A stretch of 64,000 bases of DNA from Bog-473 sp036502025 (GTDB lineage Bacteria > Actinomycetota > Acidimicrobiia > Acidimicrobiales > RAAP-2), in assembly GCA_036502025.1 (NCBI GenBank), contig DASXZJ010000171.1:1-64000 (forward strand), given 5' to 3'. Positions 33,279-42,151 of the stretch are shown one piece after another; positions within the stretch are counted from its first letter, which is position 1; every line of letters starts with the position of its first letter. Below the pieces are notes generated by a model. The model ran no database searches and was not told where the DNA came from. It saw nothing but the letters and a program-made list of their open reading frames with translations. Made by a program: the position numbers and the translations under genes.

Positions 33279-34586
33279 ATGCCAGCCGATCACGATGTGA
33301 TCACCGCCGCGGTCGAGCGGCAGCTCCTGCCACGCACCGCTTCGGTGGGCGCGGACGGGCATCTCCGCGTCGCTGACATCGATGTCCTCGAGTTGGCCCA
33401 GGAGTTCGGAACGCCGCTCTTCGTCTATGACGAGTACCACTTGCGCCAGGCCTGCCGCGAGGCGGTGGCGGCCTGGGGCGACGGAGTGGCCTACGCCACC
33501 AAAGCGTTCCTCTGTCGAGCCATGGCCCGGCTCGCCCATGAAGAGGGTATGCACCTCGATGTGGCGTCCGGCGGGGAGCTCAACGTCGCCCTCACGGCCG
33601 GCGTCCCAGCCGAGCGGTTGGTCCTCCACGGCAACAACAAATCCGAGGACGAACTGGCCGAAGCTCTCGAGTACGGGGTCGGCCGGATCGTGGTCGACTC
33701 CTTCGACGAGATCGCCCGCCTGGGACGCCTGCTCGACGCGGGACCGCAGCGAACCATCCGGCCGCGGGTCCTGGTCCGGGTGACCCCCGGGGTCGAGGCG
33801 CATACGCACGAGTTCGTGCGGACCGGGCAGGAGGACTCCAAGTTCGGGTTCTCGGTGGCCTCAGGCGCCGCGACCGAGGCGGTGGCCGCACTCGAGCTCC
33901 TGCCCGGAGTCGAATTGGTGGGTGTGCACGCCCACATTGGCAGCCAGGTCTTCGAGGCGTCGTCCTTCGAGCAGGCGGCCGAAGTGCTCGGTGGGTTCTT
34001 CGCGCCGCTGGATCTCCCCGAGCTCGTCGTGGGCGGAGGACTCGGGGTGCCGTACGTCAACGGTGAGCACGCGCCCAGCCAGACCGAGTGGGCCGAGGTA
34101 ACGCGAGCCGCCTGTGCCAAGGCTGGTGTCAACCCTTCTACCCGTCTCTCGGCCGAGCCGGGCCGTTCGATCGTGGCCGCGGCGGGGATGACGCTCTACA
34201 CCGTCGGCACGATCAAGCAACTGCCCGGGATCCGCACCTACGTCAGCGTTGACGGAGGGATGAGCGACAACCCGCGCCCGGTGCTCTATGGCAGTGGGTA
34301 TGAAGCCTTCCTACCCCGCGAAGTTGACGCACCGCGACTCCGGCCAGTGCGCGTGGTGGGCAAGCATTGCGAGAGCGGGGACCTGGTCGTACCGGAGGCC
34401 CAGGTGCCCGAGGACGTGCGAGTGGGCGACATCTTGGCCACGCCGGTCACGGGTGCCTACGGCTACGCCATGGCCTCCAACTACAACAAGGTCCCCCGAC
34501 CGGCGGTCATCTTCGTGTCCGACGGGACGGCCAAGGTCGTCGTGCGCCGGGAGACTTTCGAGGACCTCTCCCGCCTCGACGCCTGA
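33279..34586 (+). CDS. lysA: Diaminopimelate decarboxylase
   Basis: A 435-residue PLP enzyme, the last step of lysine synthesis. The PLP-lysine is in VAYATKAFLCRAM (about residue 73). VASGGELNVAL, HGNNKSEDEL, HAHIGSQVFE, VGGGLGVPY and AEPGRSIVAAAG form the alanine-racemase-type barrel, and CESGDLV plus GAYGYAMASNYN the C-terminal domain. The length is typical. It heads the lysA-hom-thrC-rho block; a TATCCT -10-like element lies just before the ATG, so the leader is short. Confidence 0.95.
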   Translation: MPADHDVITAAVERQLLPRTASVGADGHLRVADIDVLELAQEFGTPLFVYDEYHLRQACREAVAAWGDGVAYATKAFLCRAMARLAHEEGMHLDVASGGELNVALTAGVPAERLVLHGNNKSEDELAEALEYGVGRIVVDSFDEIARLGRLLDAGPQRTIRPRVLVRVTPGVEAHTHEFVRTGQEDSKFGFSVASGAATEAVAALELLPGVELVGVHAHIGSQVFEASSFEQAAEVLGGFFAPLDLPELVVGGGLGVPYVNGEHAPSQTEWAEVTRAACAKAGVNPSTRLSAEPGRSIVAAAGMTLYTVGTIKQLPGIRTYVSVDGGMSDNPRPVLYGSGYEAFLPREVDAPRLRPVRVVGKHCESGDLVVPEAQVPEDVRVGDILATPVTGAYGYAMASNYNKVPRPAVIFVSDGTAKVVVRRETFEDLSRLDA

Positions 34587-34635
34587 GCGCAGCTCGGCAG
34601 CCGTTGGCGCGGCGGACAGCCTGTACCGTTGTCAG

Positions 34636-35958
34636 ATGACCGGGACCGAGGCGCAGCCGCACCCGAGCCCCGCCGTGCGGGTGGCTCTGCTGGGCTGTGG
34701 CAACGTCGGCAGCGCCGTCGCCGAGCTCCTGGTAACCCGGCAGGACGACATCGCGGCACGTACCGGGATCCGCCTCGAGCTGGTCGGGATCGCCGTCGCC
34801 GATGTCACCCGCACACGGTCGGCCGCCATTCCCGTCGAGCTGATCTGCGGTGACGCCGCCGCCTTGGTGAACCGCGCCGACGTCGATGTCGTGGTTGAGA
34901 CCATCGGGGGGCTCCACCCGGCCCACGAGCTCATTGAGGCCGCGCTGCGGGCGGGCAGACCGGTGGTCACCGCCAACAAAGCCCTCATCGCTGTCGCCGG
35001 AGCGGAGTTGGCCGACGTGGCCGCCGCCCACGCCGTCGACCTCTTGTACGAGGCGGCCGTGGCCGGTGCCATCCCGGTGATCCGACCCCTACGCGAGTCG
35101 CTGGCCGGCGAACAGATCGTCCGGGTCATGGGCATCGTCAACGGGACGACCAACTTCATCCTGACCCGCATGGAGGAGGACGGCGTCTCCTATGACGATG
35201 CCCTGGCCGAGGCCCAACGGCTGGGGTTGGCCGAGCGCGATCCGAGCGCGGATGTCGAGGGCCATGACGCCGCGGCCAAGGCGGCCATCCTCGCCGCCCT
35301 GGCCTTCGGGAGCGACGTGGTCGACGCCGACGTCCACCGTGAGGGCATCACGGGTATCAGCGCCGCCGACGTCGCCTACGCCAACCGGCTTGGTTACGCG
35401 GTCAAGCTCCTCGCCGTGGCCGAGCTGGTGGACTGGGGCCCCGAGCTCTCGGTCAGGGTCCACCCGGCCATGGTGCCGCGGGCACACCCCTTGGCCTCCG
35501 TTCGCGGCGCGTTCAACGCCGTCTTCGTCGAGGGTGCGGTCAGCGGGGAGCTCATGCTCTATGGCCGAGGGGCCGGCGGGGGACCGACCGCCAGCGCCAT
35601 GCTCGGTGATCTCGTCGATGCCTCGCGCAACCTGAGGGCGGGCGCGCCAGCGCCGGCACCCAAGCGGATCAGCACGACCGTGCGGGACCAGGCGGATCTG
35701 CACTCGGCCTTCTACCTCAGCATGGATGTGGCCGACCGTCCCGGAGTTCTGGCCGCCGTGGCCAAGATCTTCGGCGATCACGATGTCTCCATCCGGGCCA
35801 TGGAACAGGTCGGGTTGGCCGACGAGGCGCGTCTGATCTTCCTCACCCACGTCGCCCGCGAGGGGGATCTCCTCGCCACCATCGACAAATTGCGCATGCA
35901 TCAAGCGGTGGACCGGGTCAGCGGTGTGCTGCGCGTCATCGGCGAGGACGGGGACTGA
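34636..35958 (+). CDS. hom: Homoserine dehydrogenase
   Basis: A 440-residue enzyme reducing aspartate semialdehyde to homoserine. VALLGCGNVGSAVAELL is the NAD(P) motif, then VTANKALIA, and the catalytic stretch LYEAAVAGAIPVIRPLRESL with VNGTTNFILTRM. A C-terminal ACT domain (about residues 355-435, SMDVADRPGVLAAVAKIF) implies feedback control, by threonine in the family. ATG at 34636 lies 49 bases after lysA; the longer reading from 34288 is a shadow of lysA. Confidence 0.95.
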   Translation: MTGTEAQPHPSPAVRVALLGCGNVGSAVAELLVTRQDDIAARTGIRLELVGIAVADVTRTRSAAIPVELICGDAAALVNRADVDVVVETIGGLHPAHELIEAALRAGRPVVTANKALIAVAGAELADVAAAHAVDLLYEAAVAGAIPVIRPLRESLAGEQIVRVMGIVNGTTNFILTRMEEDGVSYDDALAEAQRLGLAERDPSADVEGHDAAAKAAILAALAFGSDVVDADVHREGITGISAADVAYANRLGYAVKLLAVAELVDWGPELSVRVHPAMVPRAHPLASVRGAFNAVFVEGAVSGELMLYGRGAGGGPTASAMLGDLVDASRNLRAGAPAPAPKRISTTVRDQADLHSAFYLSMDVADRPGVLAAVAKIFGDHDVSIRAMEQVGLADEARLIFLTHVAREGDLLATIDKLRMHQAVDRVSGVLRVIGEDGD

Positions 35959-35959
35959 A

Positions 35960-37003
35960 ATGGGGGCCGGCTGGCGTGGCGTGATGGAGGAGTACCGCGC
36001 TTTCCTGCCGCTGACCGACGACACTCCTGTGGTCACGTTGCTCGAGGGCGGCACGCCGCTGGTGCCCGCCCCCAGGCTGTCCGAGCGGATGGGCGCCCAC
36101 GTGTGGCTGAAGGTCGAGGGCGCCAACCCGACCGGGTCGTTCAAGGATCGCGGCATGACGATGGCCATCTCCAAGGCGGTTGAGGAGGGGGCCAAGGCGG
36201 TCGTGTGCGCGTCCACGGGCAACACGTCTGCCTCTGCGGCGGCCTACGCGGCGCGGGCCGGGCTGACGTGTGTGGTGCTCATACCCGAAGGTCACATCGC
36301 CTTGGGCAAGTTGGCCCAGGCGCTGGTGCACGGGGCCAGGGTGCTCCAGGTGCGGGGAAACTTCGACCAGCTCCTGACCATTGTGCGCGAGCTGCCCGAC
36401 CACGCGCCCATCACAGTCGTGAACTCGGTCAACCCGCACCGCATCGAAGGGCAGAAGACCGGGGCCTTCGAGATCGTCGACGTCCTCGGTGACGCGCCGG
36501 ACGTCCACTGCATCCCGGTGGGCAACGCCGGCAACATCACGGCCTACTGGCGCGGCTATCTGCAGTACAAGGAGGCCGGTCGCGCCACGAAGCTCCCCCG
36601 CCTGCTGGGATTCCAGGCCGCCGGAGCGGCACCCATCGTCCTCGGACACCCGGTGGAGAACCCCGAGACGATTGCCACGGCGATCCGCATCGGGAACCCG
36701 GCCAGCTGGTATTCGGCGACGGCGGCCGCCAGCGAGTCGGGCGGGTCCATCACCGCCGTCACCGACGAGGAGATTCTGGGGGCCTACACCTTCCTGGCCC
36801 AGCAGGAGTCGGTCTTCTGTGAAGCCGCCTCGGCCGCTTCGGTGGCTGGGTTGATGAAGACCGGGGTGCCGGAGGGTTCCAACGTGGTGTGCGTGCTCAC
36901 CGGGCACGGTCTGAAAGATCCGGACCTGGCCATCAGCCAGATCTCGGTACCCTCGATTATCGATCTTGACCTCACCACAATTCTGTCGGAACTGTCCCTG
37001 TAG
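35960..37003 (+). CDS. thrC: Threonine synthase
   Basis: A 347-residue PLP enzyme that makes threonine from O-phosphohomoserine. The PLP-lysine is in NPTGSFKDRGMTMAIS (about residue 59); VCASTGNTSASAAAYAARAG and the phosphate loop VGNAGNITAYWRGY follow. It is the short form typical of actinobacteria. The ATG is one base after the hom stop; ATG at 35984 is an alternative. Homoserine kinase thrB, which follows thrC in mycobacteria, is absent and rho comes next, so phosphohomoserine must come from a kinase encoded elsewhere. Confidence 0.95.
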   Translation: MGAGWRGVMEEYRAFLPLTDDTPVVTLLEGGTPLVPAPRLSERMGAHVWLKVEGANPTGSFKDRGMTMAISKAVEEGAKAVVCASTGNTSASAAAYAARAGLTCVVLIPEGHIALGKLAQALVHGARVLQVRGNFDQLLTIVRELPDHAPITVVNSVNPHRIEGQKTGAFEIVDVLGDAPDVHCIPVGNAGNITAYWRGYLQYKEAGRATKLPRLLGFQAAGAAPIVLGHPVENPETIATAIRIGNPASWYSATAAASESGGSITAVTDEEILGAYTFLAQQESVFCEAASAASVAGLMKTGVPEGSNVVCVLTGHGLKDPDLAISQISVPSIIDLDLTTILSELSL

Positions 37004-37048
37004 ACCTCCGCTCGGCAGGCGTCGAAAGCCCTGGTTGGGCCGGGGGTG

Positions 37049-37078
37049 TTGGCATTGGGGGTGGTGTCCCGCTAATGT
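37049..37078 (+). promoter_or_regulatory. Promoter of rho
   Basis: TTGGCA (37049-37054) and TAATGT (37073-37078) are 18 bases apart in the 253-base gap after thrC. The resulting leader is about 170 bases and includes a short hairpin (GATTC-N7-GAATC near 37164-37180). Rho genes are often autoregulated through a long leader, so attenuation is plausible but not demonstrated. Confidence 0.5.
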
Positions 37079-37256
37079 AGGTACATCCCCACTGCGCTTC
37101 GAGGCGCTCTCCGCGGGTACCAAGATGGTCCCGGAGTGCTTCCCGCAGAGGTGATTGGGGGAAGATTCTCGAAACGAATCCTCTCTCCTCCCTGTTTCCC
37201 CTCGCCACGCGCGGACATTCCGAGCCGGCGATAACCCTCTACGGAAGAGGAGCCCG

Positions 37257-39053
37257 ATGACTGCGGAACAGCAGCTCGAACGATCGGTTCTTGAAGGCAA
37301 GGAGCGCGACGAGCTCAGTGCCATCGCCCAGGCCATGTCGCTAAAGACGACGACCAGGACGAAGAAGGCCGACATCATTGACCAGATCTTGGATGCCACC
37401 GGCGTGACCGCCAACGGCGATTCCGGCAACGGCGGCAACGGCGACAAGCCGACCCGGCGCCCCCGAGCGACCGCCACCGCCGGTACCGAGGCGGCCGAGA
37501 CCCCAGCCGCCGGCGGGTCGACTACAGATGGGGCCGACCAGGCTCCAGCCGACCACAGCCCCGCCGAGAGCGCCCCGGCGGCCGACCCGGCGGCCGACCC
37601 GGGTCCGGCCGTCTTCGTCGAACCCCCCGAACTGTCCGACGGCAGCGACACGACCCCCAGTCAGCAGAACGGCCACAGCAACTCATCGGGCCCGCAGCAG
37701 AACCGGAACCGTCAGGGTCAGGGCCAGGGCGGCCAGGGCCAGAACCGCAACAACAACCAGAACAACCAGGGCAACAACAACCAGGGCAACTCCTCCCAGG
37801 GCGACGGTGGCGACATCGGCAACCGGCGCAGTCGCCGGCGCCGTGGCCGCGAGCGCACCGGTCCGGGTGGCGAGCTGCAGGGTGGTGGCGCCCAGGAGCA
37901 GACGTACTCGGGCGAGATGGTCGAAGTGAAGGGCATGCTCGACCTGCGTGACGAGGGGTACGGCTTCCTGCGGTGTGACGGGTACCTGCCGTCGCCCAAG
38001 GACGTCTACGTCTCGATCAGTCAGGCCCGACGGTTCGCCCTGCGCAAGGGTGACTACGTCGAAGGGGCTTGCCGCCCGGCGTCCAACAACGAGAAGTACC
38101 CGGCTCTGTTGCGCATCGACACCGTGTCGGGCCTGGATCCTGAGGCGGCTCGCAATCGGCCCCGCTTCGAGGACCTGACGCCGCTCTTTCCCGACTCACG
38201 CCTGCACCTTGAGATGCAGGACCTGAGCGACAAGGACAACCTCACCGCCCGCATCGTCGACCTGCTCTCACCCATCGGTAAGGGGCAGCGTGGTCTCATC
38301 GTCTCGCCGCCCAAGGCCGGCAAGACGACGGTGATGAAGCAGATCGCGCACTCCATCGAGGCCAACAACCCCGACGTGCACCTCATGGTGCTTCTGGTGG
38401 ACGAGCGGCCCGAAGAGGTGACCGACATGCGCCGGTCCGTCAAGGGAGAAGTGGTGGCGTCCACCTTCGACCGCCCGGCGGACGAGCACACCCAGGTGGC
38501 CGAGCTGACTATTGAGCGGGCCAAGCGCCTCGTCGAAGTGGGGCGGGACGTCGTGATCATCCTCGACGGCATCACCCGCCTCTCCCGTGCCTACAACCTG
38601 GCTGCCCCGGCTACCGGCCGGATCATGTCCGGTGGAGTGGACTCGGGCGCCCTCTACCCGCCCAAGAAGTTCTTCGGGGCGGCCCGCAACATCGAGGAAG
38701 GCGGCTCACTCACCATCCTGGCCTCGGCACTGGTCGAGACCGGCTCCAAGATGGACGAGGTGATCTTCGAGGAGTTCAAGGGCACCGGCAACATGGAGCT
38801 GCGGCTGGACCGCCGCCTCTCCGAGCGTCGCCTGTACCCCGCCATCGACGTGAATGCCAGCTCGACCAGGCACGAAGAGCTCCTCTTCGAGCGGGGCCAG
38901 CTCCAGCAGGTCTGGAAGCTGCGCCGTGTGCTCAACGCCCTGGCCAACGACGGCAAGGAGGCCGCCGGCCTCGAACTGCTCATGGACAAGATCCGCACCA
39001 CGAGCAGTAACGACGAATTCCTGGCCGAAATCGCCAAGGGACCGGCTACCTAG
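37257..39053 (+). CDS. rho: Transcription termination factor Rho with Asn/Gln-rich insertion
   Basis: A 598-residue hexameric RNA helicase. The N-terminal Rho SAP-like segment (ELSAIAQAMSL, TKKADIIDQIL) is followed by an acidic/Ala-Pro linker and an Asn/Gln/Gly-rich stretch (about residues 145-200), then an Arg-rich patch. The RNA-binding cold-shock domain has RDEGYGFLR. The ATPase core has Walker A SPPKAGKTT, LLVDERPEEVTDM and ILDGITRLSRAYN. Long N-terminal inserts are usual in actinobacteria, but this Asn/Gln composition is notable. ATG 37257 follows GAAGAGGAG; earlier in-frame starts have no support. Confidence 0.95.
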   Translation: MTAEQQLERSVLEGKERDELSAIAQAMSLKTTTRTKKADIIDQILDATGVTANGDSGNGGNGDKPTRRPRATATAGTEAAETPAAGGSTTDGADQAPADHSPAESAPAADPAADPGPAVFVEPPELSDGSDTTPSQQNGHSNSSGPQQNRNRQGQGQGGQGQNRNNNQNNQGNNNQGNSSQGDGGDIGNRRSRRRRGRERTGPGGELQGGGAQEQTYSGEMVEVKGMLDLRDEGYGFLRCDGYLPSPKDVYVSISQARRFALRKGDYVEGACRPASNNEKYPALLRIDTVSGLDPEAARNRPRFEDLTPLFPDSRLHLEMQDLSDKDNLTARIVDLLSPIGKGQRGLIVSPPKAGKTTVMKQIAHSIEANNPDVHLMVLLVDERPEEVTDMRRSVKGEVVASTFDRPADEHTQVAELTIERAKRLVEVGRDVVIILDGITRLSRAYNLAAPATGRIMSGGVDSGALYPPKKFFGAARNIEEGGSLTILASALVETGSKMDEVIFEEFKGTGNMELRLDRRLSERRLYPAIDVNASSTRHEELLFERGQLQQVWKLRRVLNALANDGKEAAGLELLMDKIRTTSSNDEFLAEIAKGPAT

Positions 39054-39093
39054 ATCCGGCCCGTCTTCCGGCCACCCGGGCCCGAGAACACCA

Positions 39094-39115
39094 GGCCGGA
39101 CGAAGCCCTCCGGCC
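39094..39115 (+). terminator. GC-rich hairpin after rho
   Basis: GGCCGGA and TCCGGCC form a perfect 7-base stem with an 8-base loop, 40 bases after the rho stop. No T-run follows, so it would be a weak intrinsic terminator at best. A TACAAT -10-like hexamer (39122-39127) sits just downstream, in front of rpmE. Confidence 0.4.
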
Positions 39116-39156
39116 AGCCCCTACAATGGACCGACCGAATCGACGCAGGAGACATC

Positions 39157-39435
39157 ATGAAGCCTGACATCCACCCCGAGTACGTAGTCGCCACCGTGCG
39201 CTGCTCGTGCGGCAACAGCTACGTGACCCACTCGACCAAGGCCGATCTCCACGTCGAGCTCTGCAACGAGTGCCACCCGTTCTTCACCGGGAAGCAGAAG
39301 CTGGTGGACTCCGGTGGCCGCGTCGAGCGTTTCCAGCGCCGCTATGGCGAGCGCAAGGGCAAGGCGAAGTCGTCGGCCGGATCGTCGGCGACCGCCGCCA
39401 CCTCGGCCAGCGCCCCGGCGACGACCGAGGACTGA
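39157..39435 (+). CDS. rpmE: 50S ribosomal protein L31, zinc-binding type
   Basis: A 92-residue bL31. The opening MKPDIHPEYV, the first cysteine pair in RCSCGNSY and the second in LCNECHPFFTGKQK identify the zinc-containing (C+) form; FQRRYG ends the core. An extra Ala/Ser-rich tail of about 22 residues follows. ATG 39157 has AGGAG five to six bases upstream. It lies between rho and prfA as in mycobacteria. Confidence 0.95.
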   Translation: MKPDIHPEYVVATVRCSCGNSYVTHSTKADLHVELCNECHPFFTGKQKLVDSGGRVERFQRRYGERKGKAKSSAGSSATAATSASAPATTED

Positions 39436-39505
39436 GCCCGGTTGTGACCTGAGCGGCCGCGGCGGTATCCCGCCCGGCCGGAGGGTCCTTCACTAGTCCG
39501 CTTCC

Positions 39506-40582
39506 ATGCTCGATGACCGGATTGCCGCGCTGGAGTCGGAGTTCGCCGCCGTCGAGGCCGACCTGGCCAACCCCGAAGTCCTCACTGACTCCGATCGCGT
39601 CCGTGACCTGTCACGGCGCCACAAGGAGCTCGGCGAGATCGTGCGGGCCTGGCACGAGTTGACCGCCTCCCGGGCCGACGTGGCGGTCGCCCGCGAGATG
39701 CTGACCGAGGCCTCGGGCGATGAGCGCGAGCTGATGCGCCAGGAGGTCGAAGAGGCCGAAGCCTCGGTGGCCGAGCTCGAGGAGCGGATCCAGTCGCTCC
39801 TGCTGCCCAAGGATCCCAACGAGGGGCGCAACGTGATCATGGAGATCCGCGGCGCCGTCGGGGGTGACGAGGCCAACCTCTTCGCCCGGGTGCTCTACGA
39901 CATGTACCAGCGGTTCGCCGCCCTCGAGAAGTGGAAGGTCGAGGTCCTCTCCGAGGACGCCTCGGATCGGGACGGCATCAACGAAGCCGTCTTCTTGGTC
40001 AAGGGAGCGGACGCCTACATCCGGCTGGAGCACGAGGCGGGCACCCACCGCGTGCAGCGCGTCCCGGTCACCGAGGCCAAGGGCCGGATCCACACCTCGA
40101 CGGCCACCGTCACCGTGCTGCCCGAGGCGGCCGAGATCGACGTGGCCATCGACCCCAACGACCTCAAGATCGACGTCTACCGATCCACCGGACCAGGTGG
40201 GCAGTCGGTCAACACCACCGACTCCGCCGTGCGCATCACCCACCTACCCACCGGGACCGTGGTGGCCATGCAGGACGAGAAGAGCCAGATCCAGAACCGG
40301 GCCAAGGCCATGGTGGTCCTGCGGGCCCGCCTGCTCAAGGCCGAGCAGGACCGTCAGGCGGCCGAGATGTCGGCCCAGCGACGGGGCCAGGTCGGGGCCG
40401 GCTCCCGGACCGACAAGATCCGCACCTACAACTACAAGGAGAACCGGGTCACCGACCACCGCATCAACCTCACGCTCTACAAGCTCGACCAGGTCCTGGC
40501 GGGCGACCTGACCGAGTTGACCGACGCGCTGATGGCCGACAAGCGGGCCCGTCAGCTGGCGGGTGAGGACGACCCTCTGTGA
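39506..40582 (+). CDS. prfA: Peptide chain release factor 1
   Basis: A 358-residue class I release factor for UAA/UAG. The catalytic GGQ is in TGPGGQSVNTTDSAVRITH (about residue 233). The N-terminal coiled region and MEIRGAVGGDEANLFA are typical, and GSRTDKIRTYNYKENRVTDHR closes domain 4. Its substrate for methylation is the GGQ glutamine, modified by PrmC encoded immediately downstream with a GTGA overlap. Confidence 0.96.
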   Translation: MLDDRIAALESEFAAVEADLANPEVLTDSDRVRDLSRRHKELGEIVRAWHELTASRADVAVAREMLTEASGDERELMRQEVEEAEASVAELEERIQSLLLPKDPNEGRNVIMEIRGAVGGDEANLFARVLYDMYQRFAALEKWKVEVLSEDASDRDGINEAVFLVKGADAYIRLEHEAGTHRVQRVPVTEAKGRIHTSTATVTVLPEAAEIDVAIDPNDLKIDVYRSTGPGGQSVNTTDSAVRITHLPTGTVVAMQDEKSQIQNRAKAMVVLRARLLKAEQDRQAAEMSAQRRGQVGAGSRTDKIRTYNYKENRVTDHRINLTLYKLDQVLAGDLTELTDALMADKRARQLAGEDDPL

Positions 40583-41451
40583 CCCGGGGTGAGTTGCTCC
40601 GTGAGCTCGCCGTCACCACCGGGGCCCGGCACGAGGCGCGTTTCATCGTCGAGGAGGTGCTCGGCCCGACCCCGTCGTCCCGGTCCCAACAACACCCGGT
40701 GGATCCGGCGGCCGTCGAGGCCACCACGACCTTGGCCCGGCGGCGGCAGGCCGGCGAGCCGTTGCAGTACCTCCTCGGCCACTGGGCCTTTCGATCGTTG
40801 GACCTGATGGTCGACCCCAGGGTGCTCATCCCACGCCCCGAGACCGAGCAGGTCGTCGAGGTGGCCCTGCGGGAGATCCGCCGCCTCGCCACCCCCAACC
40901 CGGCCATCGTCGATGCCGGCACCGGGTCGGGCGCCATCGCCCTGGCCCTGGCCACCGAGCTGGCCGGCGAGTGCCCCGGGGGGCGCCTGTGGGCGGTCGA
41001 CGTCAGTGCGGACGCGCTGGCCGTGGCCGCGGTGAACCGCCAGCGCGTCGAGCGGGCCCACCACCGGGTCCTGCCCGTGGTGATGGTCGAGGGTCGTTGG
41101 CTCGACCCCGTCCCGGCCGAGCTCAAGGGGCGGATCCAGCTGGTGGTCTCCAATCCCCCCTACGTGGCCGAGGACGAGTGGGACGGGTTGCCGGCCGACG
41201 TGCAGCTCGAACCACGCCGGGCCCTGGTCGCCGGCCCGGGCTCCGACGGGACGCCCGGTCTGGCCGAGGTGGAGTCGGTATTGCGCCAGGCCTGGCTCTG
41301 GTTGGCCCGTCCCGGCTCGGTGGTGATCGAGCTGGCGCCCCACCAGGCCGCGTCGGCCACTCGGCTGGCGGAGGCGATCGGCTTCCGCGACGTCGGGGTG
41401 GCTCCGGATCTGGCGGGACGCCCCCGTGCGCTGGTAGGACGGGCCGGGTGA
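40579..41451 (+). CDS. prmC: Release factor glutamine methyltransferase
   Basis: A 290-residue SAM-dependent methyltransferase that methylates the GGQ glutamine of RF1/RF2. The N-terminal helical domain has QYLLGHWAFRSLDLMVDPRV and LIPRPETEQVVE. The SAM motif is VDAGTGSGAIALALA, and the catalytic NPPY is in LVVSNPPYVAEDEW. The start is a GTG overlapping the prfA stop (GTGA). The end overlaps the next gene in the same way. Confidence 0.95.
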   Translation: MTRGELLRELAVTTGARHEARFIVEEVLGPTPSSRSQQHPVDPAAVEATTTLARRRQAGEPLQYLLGHWAFRSLDLMVDPRVLIPRPETEQVVEVALREIRRLATPNPAIVDAGTGSGAIALALATELAGECPGGRLWAVDVSADALAVAAVNRQRVERAHHRVLPVVMVEGRWLDPVPAELKGRIQLVVSNPPYVAEDEWDGLPADVQLEPRRALVAGPGSDGTPGLAEVESVLRQAWLWLARPGSVVIELAPHQAASATRLAEAIGFRDVGVAPDLAGRPRALVGRAG

Positions 41452-42140
41452 GCAGTCCGAGCATCGTGGGCGCCGCCCAGACCGGGGAGGTGGAGACCGC
41501 TCTGGCCGATGACCGGGTGGTCGTGGTCGCCGGGGAAGGGGGCTACCAGTTGGCCGCCGCCGCCGCCCGCCCGGTGGGCTTGCACACGTTGGACTCGCTC
41601 CTGCCGGCCCGCGCCGAAGGGGCGATCCCCCTGTATCTCGTGGGACACCGCGACCAAGCCGCCGAACTGGCGTCGGAATGGACCGACGAGACCCGCCAGC
41701 TGACCGAGCGGGTCTGGCCCGGGCCGGTGACCGTGATGGTGCCGGCCGGATTGGACGTCGCTCACGTCGCGGTCACGCCGGACATGTCGGTGCAGATCGG
41801 CATGTCCACCAACCGGACGCTGCGCAAGCTGTGCCGCGATGTCGGCCCGTTGCTCGTCGCCACCATGCACGGTTCCGACAACCGGCCGCTGCTCACCGCG
41901 GCGGACGCCGTGGCGGCCTGCGCCTCGGATGACGTCGCGTTGATCCTCGAGGGGGGCACGTGCGAGGGCCCTGGGCCGACGGTGGTCGACTGCACGGTGA
42001 CACCGTTCGTCGTCCGCCATGAGGGTGCGCTGCCCGAGAGTTACCTCGATGCGACAATGATGATGGGACTGGGTAAGAAGAAGTGGTTCAGCCGTCGCCG
42101 CGCCGAGGCCGAGCCGGAACCCGACGGCAACGAAGACTGA
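41448..42140 (+). CDS. Divergent Sua5/YrdC/YciO family protein
   Basis: A 230-residue protein in the place of the threonylcarbamoyl-AMP synthase gene of the conserved actinobacterial block. Family traits are VERVWPGPVTVMVPAG-like TERVWPGPVTVMV, the region GLHTLDSLLPARAEGAIPLYL, and PTVVDCTVTPFVVRHEG. The signature P-T-S-A-N of active enzymes is replaced by ATMHGSDNRP, and the N-terminal KxxG/P-T-E-T-Y region reads GEGGYQL. It could be an inactive paralogue or one with altered substrate use. GTG 41448 overlaps the prmC stop. The C-terminal tail is acidic and basic without a fold signal. Confidence 0.7.
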   Translation: MSSPSIVGAAQTGEVETALADDRVVVVAGEGGYQLAAAAARPVGLHTLDSLLPARAEGAIPLYLVGHRDQAAELASEWTDETRQLTERVWPGPVTVMVPAGLDVAHVAVTPDMSVQIGMSTNRTLRKLCRDVGPLLVATMHGSDNRPLLTAADAVAACASDDVALILEGGTCEGPGPTVVDCTVTPFVVRHEGALPESYLDATMMMGLGKKKWFSRRRAEAEPEPDGNED

Positions 42141-42151
42141 GCGCCGGCCCC

